A stretch of DNA of 64,000 nt, from positions 3,968,001-4,032,000 of the forward strand of contig CM060733.1 of NCBI GenBank assembly GCA_030704615.1, written 5' to 3'. The notes beneath the pieces are model-generated. The model was given only the letters and a program-made list of their open reading frames with translations. It had not been told where the DNA came from and searched no databases. The DNA is from Takakia lepidozioides (Eukaryota > Streptophyta > Takakiopsida > Takakiales > Takakiaceae). Both the position numbers and the translations under genes were made by a program. This document shows positions 55,836-64,000 of this stretch, piece by piece (within the stretch, counting starts at the first letter, position 1; every line of letters starts with the position of its first letter).

Positions 55836-57639
55836 CTCTTACTGAGGACTCTGTCTCTTACTAGTTTCCAGATAAACTGTTTCCACATATTGCTGGTGAA
55901 CTCTTCCAACCTTCTGTCGGTTGATCATTCCATACAGAGTACTGTTGTAGACGTAAGCTAAATTCCATTCCATTTCTGTAAAGTCTACAGCATTTTAAGC
56001 ATTTTGCATACGTAGAGACCCAAAGGTCTGCACATGCACTCATTGCAAACTACTTTCACTCCCATCTCTGCTGCATGATGTCGTATATAAAATAACAAGT
56101 CAACGGACAAACTCAGACCTTGCTCATCTATGGTCCTCTCTCTTTCAATTCACACAAGGCTTACGTTGCTTCTACTTCCCTTCACTTTGATGGGTGCACG
56201 ATTCCTTTCCCCCCGCTATCTCTTCTGCTTGTTGTCGTGAGCTCCCTCCACTAATCCTACCTGGGAATTCAAACCTCAAAACGGAGTCTTTAAGACGAAA
56301 ATGCCACTTGCTTTGGCACAGCTTCGCTCCCACAAGTCGCTCCCACAAGTCACTCCCCGTCCCTAATTTCCCGCTTGTAAGTTCCAACACGAACTCCTAC
56401 ACAACTGGAAGGACTTGTATATGATCCCCGCAAAGCAATAGCAATCAACCACTGTTACGGCTCGAGCTAAGGTTGTGGACTCAGCGCCATGGACAGACCA
56501 TGGACGCGGGCAGTGAAGCTCCCAGGAAAGCGAGAGAGACGTGCGACGACAAATCGCGGGTCGCGTTGTCGCCCCCCGTTCTTCCCCCCTTCAACCGGCC
56601 ACGGAAACGGACTATAGCCGGGCGCTGGACTGTCACTACTATGTCCGTGGCGCCATCCGGTCCTGTCGATTCTACGTAAGGCCGGAAACCGGCAGCAACC
56701 GGTTTTCTGCGTTAATAGTAACTGGAAGTGATGGATAGAATGTTCCGGAAGACAGGCACGTGTGGCCTGCAGGTACGGCGCCGCCTGTCGAACCGTCCGA
56801 ATCCGATGGGCCAGCCCAATAGACTTTTTCTTTTTCTTTTTTTCTTTTTTCTCTTTTCTTCAAGAGGGGATTTATCTTTTTTTAATTATTCTAAAGTATT
56901 ATATATTTGTGTGGAGTATATAAGGCTGTTTCAAGTCAACCTCCGGGATCGTCACTAGCCTCACCTGACCATGCTGGATTGGATGTGTTGGCAGTCAGTG
57001 ACGCAGATGCAGTCGCGAGGAGGAGAGCACGACAGAGCCCACACATATCCCTAAAGCAAACACAGACAGAGACGCCAGAATGCAGGTTCCAATACAGGAT
57101 ACGTGACCTTGGTGCTAGCAGCAAATACTTATTAGAGGCCATGAGTAAGAAGAAATTGAGCTTATTACTTGGCCTGCTATGGAGCCTGCAAAACTTTCTA
57201 GCTTACATAGCATACACCGATTCGCGCACGATTCGGCATAACTGCGTAGGTGTGATTTCTCTTTATGGCTCCGAATTCTGTACATGCAAAACACAACACT
57301 TTTGCAAACCAATGAACAATCCGCATTTTTTGGCAACTTACAAAACCATGCACCTTTCCTGGCCTCATGTGAGGTCGTGCAGAGGATGAAGTGAATGGTT
57401 CAGAGGGGCCAGGCCGTTTGTGGGCACTGACCAAAAATGGAAAGTGCCTCACTTTGAGTAAATCTATATATAACCACGGTATATTTTTAGTTTGTCCCAA
57501 TAAGGACAATAAGAAACTTCACAAGCAAACTTTTTGCATGGTCTCCATGCAGGTACAATTTAAACTTAGTCTTGACAAGTTATCGGTTTTCGAGAGCAGA
57601 GAAAGATTCACAGACTACGAAGTGAGATTGTGTGTTGTC
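55836..57639. promoter_or_regulatory. Divergent intergenic region between the ANTH and MADS genes
   Basis: The two genes point away from each other, so both promoters lie in this 1.9 kb. There is no coding signal. CT/T-rich tracts occur at 56822-56880. A TATATATAA word near 57466 is a second possible TATA box for the MADS gene. Confidence 0.4.
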
Positions 57640-57647
57640 TATATAAA
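57640..57647 (+). promoter_or_regulatory. Probable TATA box of the MADS gene
   Basis: TATATAAA lies 83 bases before the ATG at 57730, in a good position for a short leader. Confidence 0.5.
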
Positions 57648-57729
57648 ACTACCACGCACACGTGAGGGAGGGTAGAGTGGCTTGCTCGACTTCGAAAGCT
57701 ATTGTAGTGTCTAGAAGTTTAGGAGCACC

Positions 57730-58839
57730 ATGGGGAGGGCGAAAATCGATATCAAGAGGATACTGAACGCGATGAACAGGAAGGTCACTTTTACAAAAAG
57801 ACGCGTTGGACTCATGAAGAAAGCCTTTGAGTTGTCAATCTTGTGCGAAGTGGATGTCGCTGTGGTCATATTTGAGGCTTCGGGCAAATTTTTTCAATTC
57901 TGCAACGTTTCGATTGAGGACCTGATCATTAGGTATGCAAATTTATCCCAAGCTGACCGTGACAAGAGTTTGCAGGAGATGCATAGCAAACTTGCCACTT
58001 TTCGGACGGCTCTCAATATTGTTGACGATTCAATGCAGCAGTTAGGTCTTCATCGACCTGTACCCCAAGGGTATTTGAACGAGGCCGTGCAAAAGATTCA
58101 AGAGGATAGAAATCGAGCTTCCAGCGGCCCAGGCAGAAATTTTGAGCCCAACATAGGCGGGAGTCATGTACAGGACAGCTCTCGTGTGTATATTGCTAGG
58201 CTGGAAGACAACGTAAGGACTCTGGAGTTGGAAGTAAGGAAGTTATCGTTCCATTCGCGGATCCTCTTTGGAGACCCACTCACTATCCAAAAATTGAACA
58301 TTGTCGCCTTGACAAGTATAGATGCTCAAATGGCTGCATCTCTTGTCGAAGTACGACAGTGTATACTCAACCATAACGTCTGCATACAAAGACAGAATCC
58401 AGAGTTTGTCGAGCCGCTGCCATCAAAAAATGACATGGATCCTAGTTGTTATGGTACTGCGCCCAGTTGCAGCAATACTGGTGGGCCTTGGGTGGATCAG
58501 AGACCAGCATCGGCTCTTACTTTTGTGCCACCAAGTGAAGACATCAACACCCAAGTTAGCATGCACAACCCAGAAACTCAGCAAATGCCCACAATGCAAT
58601 CAGAACTTGCAGGCAACATGGGTCAGGCTAGCGGTGGGCCCAACACTGGTCCAGCGTTTGATGAGGGCAACTGGGTGGATCTTGAGCGTCATCGATGGGC
58701 CGAAAGTTGTCTGCAGCAACCTTCAAAGGAGCAGCTGCAAGTAGCCACTCCTTTCTTACAAGCAACACCAAACGATGAACAGAATCCGTGTGCTTCTAAT
58801 TGGACTCCGCCACACACTTTCTATCGCCACCCATACTGA
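57730..58839 (+). CDS. Intronless MADS-box transcription factor, MIKC*-like
   Basis: A single uninterrupted frame of 369 codons. Residues 1-58 are a full MADS domain (MGRAKIDIKRILNAMNRKVT, FTKRRVGLMKKAFELSILCE, VDVAVVIFEASGKFFQF) that binds CArG-box DNA as a dimer. The next part (SIEDLIIRYANLSQADRDKS) has the IxxILxRYxNL wording of MIKC* (M-delta) proteins. Residues 150-215 form a coiled-coil stretch (IARLEDNVRTLELEVRKLSF then LFGDPLT...) that resembles a weak MIKC*-type K region. The tail is rich in Asn, Pro, Gln and Ser. MIKC* genes normally have several introns, so the lack of any suggests a retrocopy, or a type I gene with convergent features. Several core positions are unusual (Leu/Met in place of Glu/Thr in the KRIENATN box). 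Confidence 0.92.
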   Translation: MGRAKIDIKRILNAMNRKVTFTKRRVGLMKKAFELSILCEVDVAVVIFEASGKFFQFCNVSIEDLIIRYANLSQADRDKSLQEMHSKLATFRTALNIVDDSMQQLGLHRPVPQGYLNEAVQKIQEDRNRASSGPGRNFEPNIGGSHVQDSSRVYIARLEDNVRTLELEVRKLSFHSRILFGDPLTIQKLNIVALTSIDAQMAASLVEVRQCILNHNVCIQRQNPEFVEPLPSKNDMDPSCYGTAPSCSNTGGPWVDQRPASALTFVPPSEDINTQVSMHNPETQQMPTMQSELAGNMGQASGGPNTGPAFDEGNWVDLERHRWAESCLQQPSKEQLQVATPFLQATPNDEQNPCASNWTPPHTFYRHPY

Positions 58840-59993
58840 GAGGGTTGTGATATGTTGCCACTTATGACGCAAAAGCTTACGGATCCTAGAAACTTTTTTG
58901 TTCTTTGTTTTTTTCTTGGGATTGGAGAGTCAGTGTGCCAAGAGAATTTTTGTATAATTTAGATCAGACAGAGAGCTTATAAATTTTGATCTTTGGGTCT
59001 AGCTTTTCCTTAGGTGTGACCTTCGGAAATGATTCGAGGACAGTCTGTGTGGAAGATTGTCTATTACATTTTTGAAATTATCAGTTCAATTCTATGTCTA
59101 TTGGGCACTAAAAGGATCCTCCTACATATGTTTGATGTATAAATTTGACATTAGTTTTCAATAATGTCAACCAATTTTCTAGAAGTAAAGCTCCAAAGGG
59201 CTACCTCCCCTTTTCTCTATAAAATTTTGGTTTTTTTTTTAAACAATCATGTGAATCTTAACAGGCTAAAGTCTTAAAAGGATCTCTGTCCCCTTTCCAT
59301 TTTTTTTTTCAAAAGGCTGTGGCTATGGCGGATCATCGGTCTAGTCTTTCCATCCATCATTCATTGGCTAAACAACCTACAACTTTTTCACCCTTGATTG
59401 CAAAATCTGCATCTGGTCACTTTTTATTGCCCTTTTTATTCATAACTAACCACAGTGTACCTGCAGTTTATCAACTGGCCTGTCCATATTCATGGGCCTT
59501 TCAATTTTTGAAACTACCTTTCAAGTTAGCGACCCACAAAAATGTCGAGGAATTTGGTCACTAGCTTGACATCTTTGGTGGTTGAAAAGCGAGAATTAGT
59601 AACATGGAACATACCCAAAACAAACTCCACTTAAACACTAGTCCCACTTTTCCTTAAAAATGTTTTTAAAAAAAAAAGAAAAAACACTAGTGACGGCCAA
59701 CCGTTCACTATTCCGTCTTACCAGAAAAGTTGCACAGGCCGAATGAGATCGCTAATTGTGTAAGTGAGTGTATATATAGTGCTGTGAGCAGCTCGAAACC
59801 TACAAACGATATGGGACTAAAAATGGAGAAAGTAGATATGGTACGTTTGGTGGGCCTTCTCACATGCCATGCCGGGAAGTTGCAAAGTTTGAATTTCATT
59901 TTCTTGTTGCGCTTCCCTCTTTCCTCTCACTATCCTTCTCGGATTCTGCATTTGTCATTCTTGGATGGTTGTAGAAGAAGAGAGAGGTGAACG
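58840..59993. other. MADS 3' UTR and EF-hand gene upstream region
   Basis: T-rich non-coding DNA. An A run lies near 59668-59679. Nothing else was recognised. Confidence 0.4.
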
Positions 59994-61365
59994 ATGGCGC
60001 ACATAAGAAAGACAGATCCAAGAGTGAGCTTTGAGTACTTCGATAGGGGACGTAAGGGCTACTTGACAAGGCACGAGGTGAAATGCGCTCTCCTGTCCCT
60101 GTTCGGCACCCCTCCGTCCAAGGTTCCCTCTCTTTCCCTCTCCCAAACTGTTTCTCGGAGGCCGCTAGTTTCCCTAAGTTGTGATTCCCGAAGCAAATCA
60201 AACTTACGGGCACTAAAAACTCTGGGCAAAACTGGAATCTGTCGGCACCATGGCCCCATACCCAGTGAAGGAGTAATAAGCGATTCTTTACTAGGCAAGG
60301 TACAGGACAAAAGGGCCAACATTTTTGATTCAGATGTCACCTTCATCTGAGATCATCCACAGAAGCCATTGATTCCGCTCTGACATAATTCTAAATTTTA
60401 TGCACGACCACAAAGAGGCACTGCCCATGTGTATATATGAGTAGTCAAAAACTCAAATCTGCTCACTTGTGGAGCCCTTTACAATTACGGGAGCTGGTGC
60501 GCCTCGCGATCACTAGACCTATAGATGCTTTTGATATATTCTAGCAATTTTTCTGCATGTTTGATTTGAGTGATTGCTCGATTAACTTGGGGTTTTGAAT
60601 GTGGGATTTTGTTCTTACTCCCATGAAAATTGTAGGCTGAGACGCTCTCAATAATGGATTCAGCATCCAGGGATTGCATCGGTTGGCCGCTGTTTGATGC
60701 TTTGGTATCGGACCGGATCCGCCCATTTCCTACTGAACCTCTCATTCGCTCAGCATTCGACTATCTTTGTCCAAAGAGTACGCATCCAGGAAACCCTTAT
60801 ATGTTATACCTACTCCTCGGAATCGGAAAGATTCAAGAATAAAATCCTTTGTAGGGAGTATTTGAAAATCAGTCCACCAATGTAATTTTCTCCAAATTTC
60901 AGCAACCTGTGGTTCAGGTGTCTAACCCACATGGCCCAAAAAAATGAAGGGACTTGGAAGACTTTTGAAGGCTGGTCCGGTACATCCATCGCACATAAAT
61001 CGAAATGGGCATTACAGAGAGAAAGAAGAGAATTTTTTACGTCCAGAGAAAGAGAGACGAGAGATGCCGCTGTGTACCCCATTTTGACCATGTCTCCAAG
61101 ACGAGCCTACAACAGTTTAACATGTCAGCCCTTAGCTATTGACGAGATACAATTTGCTTGTGATCTCAGCAATGATTCTTGGACTCCAGGTTTGCCAAAG
61201 CGTGAGCTAATCAGCTGCCAAGGATTTCTCACAGTGCTGCGTCAACAGGCGCCATCCCTCAACCACCAAGTAGCAAAGAAAGCTTTCCTGGAACTTGATT
61301 CTGATGGCGATGGTTGCTTGAATTACTTTGACTTTGCTGCAGCTGTCCGATCTGATGTGCCCTAG
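59994..61365 (+). CDS. EF-hand protein, EFCAB11-like (137 aa)
   Basis: Three exons join in frame with GT-AG junctions: 59994-60122, 60636-60777 and 61223-61365. Exon 1 carries a degenerate EF-hand (FDRGRKGYLTRHEVKCALL) and FGTPPSK. Exon 2 reads AETLSIMDS...GWPLFDALV and IRSAFDYLCPK. Exon 3 reads FLTVLRQQAPSL and a canonical final loop in LELDSDGDGCLNYFDF (Asp at loop positions 1, 3, 5 and 12). The layout, including YLSRxxFKxAVxxLFGxxPSK and the QxAPxL block before the last hand, matches animal EFCAB11 (about 160 aa). The plant function is unknown to me. The last hand probably binds calcium; the first is doubtful. The exon 2/3 junction gives KRFLT where a Gly is common, so that junction is the least certain. 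Confidence 0.8.
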
Positions 61366-62598
61366 TACTTTTCAATACCGTCCAGCAGGAAAGCTCCAAC
61401 CGAAGTGATGTAAATGATCCAACTGGAAAATCTCTCGTTCTCTGAGAGCAAGTTCCAAACTTCGGTTTTGTTTGTACAAGGAACACACTTGGTCTAGTGA
61501 ATCGAACATGGAAGTGTCTCTGACATGATGAAATGGAGATGGGTAGGACTTCAGTGTTGTTAGAGTTCAGCCTGGACATAGTTAATTTAGCACGTCTGTC
61601 AAGAGGCTTTGACAAGCAACAGCTGAATTCACAAAACTGACTTTCCACCTCAGAATGATGTGTGAATGCTCACAGCCCTACTTCATAAACACAATCATTA
61701 GCTCTTTTTCTTCCTAACCCTCTTTCAGAGGAAGGTGCCTTTGGATTAACAAGGTTACCATGCCACAGACCCCTGGATAAATGCTCAATTCTCTTCCTAT
61801 GGACTTGGTGAACTTTTTCTTTTCTGCTTTTTCTTGCACAGGCAAACAGACTTTTCAGCCAGAAGCACTCAGCTAAGTGATACGTTCTGAAGCGTACCGG
61901 GATGTGAGGACATCATATATCAACTGCAAAACTTGGAACTGTAAACAACCCCCTGAATAAACAGTCTTATTAATGTTGTGGGGATACATTAATGCTGAAC
62001 CTTATGTTTGAGAATCAATTGTTCACTTGAAAGAACAGGAGTAAAACCAATTAATTTTATTGACTAGTTAGGCATCATCACAGGTGCTCTCTCAGAGCAG
62101 ACTTCTCTATCTCTCTGACTCTCACTCCATGCCTCTCTTGTCTATGGAGAAGATCTCTCCCATACACATAGTTCAGGACAGCACACCCTTAGTCGTCTCT
62201 TGGCCTCCAAGGCCTGAAATCGACCACCACAATTTCTCCAACATATTTCTTGGTTTTTGGACCATTTTGTGTGTGAGGTCATAGCGGTGACATCGTAATA
62301 TACTAAACATGTATTTCTCTGAGTTGACTGTTCATATTCACTCCTTGAAGGGTCATTGAAATACTAAATGTTGAATATCTCAACACCTACTCTTGCATAC
62401 CGTCCCCTGCAATCTAAAACACCCTCTTCTCCATAGTTTTTCCTACATTGCTTGTGACACACCTGCAGGACTGACCGTCTTATGCAGTGGTTCAAATGGT
62501 TTCTTGCAACCCTACTGTTAGCTTACAAAATAGTGACAAATTACGACATTTCTGCCCTTGAAATGGCCCAAAGTTTTTCATGGTTCTTGCTGCTTGTG
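61366..62598. other. Intergenic DNA
   Basis: 3' flank of the EF-hand gene and of the PPR relic. No feature was recognised. Confidence 0.45.
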
Positions 62599-63370
62599 TT
62601 ACCAGTACTCTCCATAAGAACGAACTCCATCTTCCACTGTGGTGAAAGCAATGGGAATGGCGTACAATAACTGCTCGCCCAACAATCTTCGAGATAACCT
62701 TGATGGTATGAAAATCACCACACACCCAAAGGTTCTTGATGACATGGATAGGTGTCCCTTGTGGTGGTGCGCTGATGAGCCCAAAAGCAATGGCCAGCTT
62801 CTCACTACGGTTGCAAAGAGTGTGTCAGGCATGTACCCAGCCTCCTTCATCTGCCCAGACAAGCTCCTCAACTCAGCATAGATATCTGCAATTTATCGAT
62901 GCAAGTTTATCGTCCCACTTGCCACCTTCAGCATAGATATTCGATAGCAGCACATAAGCTGCAGGATGAGATGTCAGCATGGACCTTTCCGGGGCTCTTA
63001 GGCTGGCAAATGCATTGAGGACGCAAATGAACGTGACCTTGTCTGGCATCACCCCTCCATTGCATTCTTTTGTACATCTCAAAAGCCTCCCCCACCCATG
63101 CCTAGTATATCCTGCAATCATGGCATTCCATGAGACCACATTTTGTTGAGCCATGTTGTCAAACACTTGGCGCGCTTCCTCCATGCTACCACATTTCGCA
63201 TACATGTAGGCAAGGGCTGTCTGCAGAATTATATCTGCTGCAATTCCAGCTCTCATGATCTCGGAATGGACCTCTTTGCCCTTTTCCAGGGCTCCTAAGC
63301 TGGCACACGCTTTGAAAGCGCAAGTGAACGCGCCCTGTTCGGCATCACGGAGGTTACAATGTAACCCCAA
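62599..63370 (-). pseudogene. DYW-type PPR protein relic
   Basis: On the minus strand it reads CAFKACASLGALEKGKEVHS, then YMYAKCGSMEEARQVFDNMA and NVVSWNAMIAGYTRHGWG, the P/L/S motifs of a plant PPR protein. Next come PDKVTFICVLNAFASL and AAYVLLSNIYAEGGKWDD from the E region. Some 50 residues normally between LNA and AAYVLLS are missing. A second break leads to [16 protein letters not shown], a frame slip to [11 protein letters not shown], a decayed DYW deaminase stretch ([17 protein letters not shown]), and a final slip to SYGEYW and a stop at 62599. Intact members edit C to U in organelle RNA. Here the zinc-binding Cys/His pattern and the frame are lost, and the N-terminal PPR repeats are absent. 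Confidence 0.88.
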
Positions 63371-63470
63371 GGAGTTACACTCCCCGAAGTGTAACCCGGT
63401 GTAACCCTGAGCGCCCTCCCGTGTAACCCAGTGTCACCCCGACTGGAGTTACACTCCCTTCAGTTCCATG
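63355..63470. repeat. GTGTAACCC/GTTACACT minisatellite-like patch
   Basis: Words of the form GTGTAACCC, TGTAACCCC and GAGTTACACTCC occur about eight times in both orientations within 115 bp, at the truncated 5' end of the PPR relic. Confidence 0.55.
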
Positions 63471-63840
63471 TCACTCTCCAGAGAGAGTGGGGAAGATTTG
63501 ACATGCCGGAAACCAGTAAACCATCCTCTAGAGATTGCACACGTGCATTAAGTTCTTATGTTATTCCTAGTGTTCTTCTCATTTTAGGTGCTAGAATACA
63601 GAGGAGGTAGCTCTTTTATGAGAGAAGCTCTTGTTGATCTTGTCAAAATTGTCTGTGTATTGTTTGAGGTAATGCTTGTATCCTGTTGATTATTCCACAA
63701 GGCTGTCACACTTCTGTCAGTCAGTGTACCTGGCAATTATCAAACAATTATCTACGTCACATTTGACCATCAACATAAAGTGTGAACTTTCTTCACTTTT
63801 CTTTCCACTAAAACTCTAGTAGCATGCCAATCTGTACAAT
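63471..63840. other. No feature recognised
   Basis: Non-coding, AT-leaning DNA between the minisatellite patch and the hAT fragment. Confidence 0.45.
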
Positions 63841-64000
63841 ACGGGTATTGGATGGGTATTGCCTTTGAATACTAGCCGGTCCGGTTATTAACCCTAGTAT
63901 TGGAATTGCCAGTACCAGCCGGTTCGGTTATTAACCCTAGTATTACAATAGCCAATAGCAGCCGGGTCGGTTATCCAATACCCTGATTGATACCCTCGAT
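63841..64000. mobile_element. Second hAT copy, cut by the window edge
   Basis: Three 43-bp repeats start AGCCGGTCCGG, AGCCGGTTCGG and AGCCGGGTCGG at 63874, 63917 and 63960. They match the subterminal words of the hAT element at 35652 when complemented (CCAGCCGGGTCGGTTA and GGAATTGCCAATACC). The terminus itself should lie beyond base 64000. Confidence 0.65.

Noticed and set aside
1-64000. CRISPR arrays, bacterial operons or prophage
   Set aside because: All recognised genes are eukaryotic with spliceosomal introns. The tandem repeats lack the repeat-spacer pattern of CRISPR.

Overview
This 64 kb window looks like nuclear DNA of a land plant. The evidence is a set of plant genes split by GT-AG introns: a phylloquinone-pathway AAE14 ligase, a plastid-type GRXS16 with fused GIY-YIG and CGFS glutaredoxin domains, an RZ-1 glycine-rich RNA-binding protein, an AP180-type ANTH protein, a MADS-box gene and a DYW-type PPR relic. 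Mobile elements fill much of the space between genes. A non-flowering lineage (lycophyte, fern or moss) is my guess from the divergent MADS gene and the unusual repeats; the sequence does not prove it.

Region 1 (1-14.4 kb) holds the RGG-rich 3' exon of a gene that begins outside the window, then a LINE reverse-transcriptase relic, a 191-bp tandem repeat and an array of hairpin-forming 43-bp repeats. After these come remains of a 4-coumarate-CoA-ligase-like gene. That relic is bordered by a PIF/Harbinger element (perfect TTA duplication) and carries in one intron a decayed Ty1/copia element (perfect GTCGT duplication). The copia primer-binding site matches the anticodon arm of initiator tRNA-Met, not its 3' end.

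Region 2 (14.4-29 kb) is gene-poor. It has a poly-C-rich unknown repeat, a non-autonomous CACTA element, two SINE families, two mariner-like MITEs, another inverted-repeat element, and one small unrecognised minus-strand gene (22.1-22.5 kb) with four CACGTG boxes upstream.

Region 3 (29.5-31.5 kb) is an RZ-1 gene with a 1.1-kb repeat-bearing intron and two apparent frame slips in G-runs. About 6 kb of non-coding DNA follows, with SINEs and a hAT element.

Region 4 (37.6-49 kb) has three minus-strand housekeeping genes: RPL15 (four coding exons, the first only 4 nt), AAE14 (ten exons, one junction uncertain) and GRXS16 (three exons). A foldback element and a LINE endonuclease relic lie between AAE14 and GRXS16. 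AAE14 and GRXS16 both suggest plastid metabolism, but nothing indicates that they are co-regulated.

Region 5 (49-64 kb) contains a 271-bp tandem duplication, an ANTH clathrin-assembly gene with an in-frame stop near its 3' end, an intronless MADS-box gene, a three-exon EFCAB11-like EF-hand gene, a DYW-PPR pseudogene, and the start of a second hAT copy cut by the window edge.
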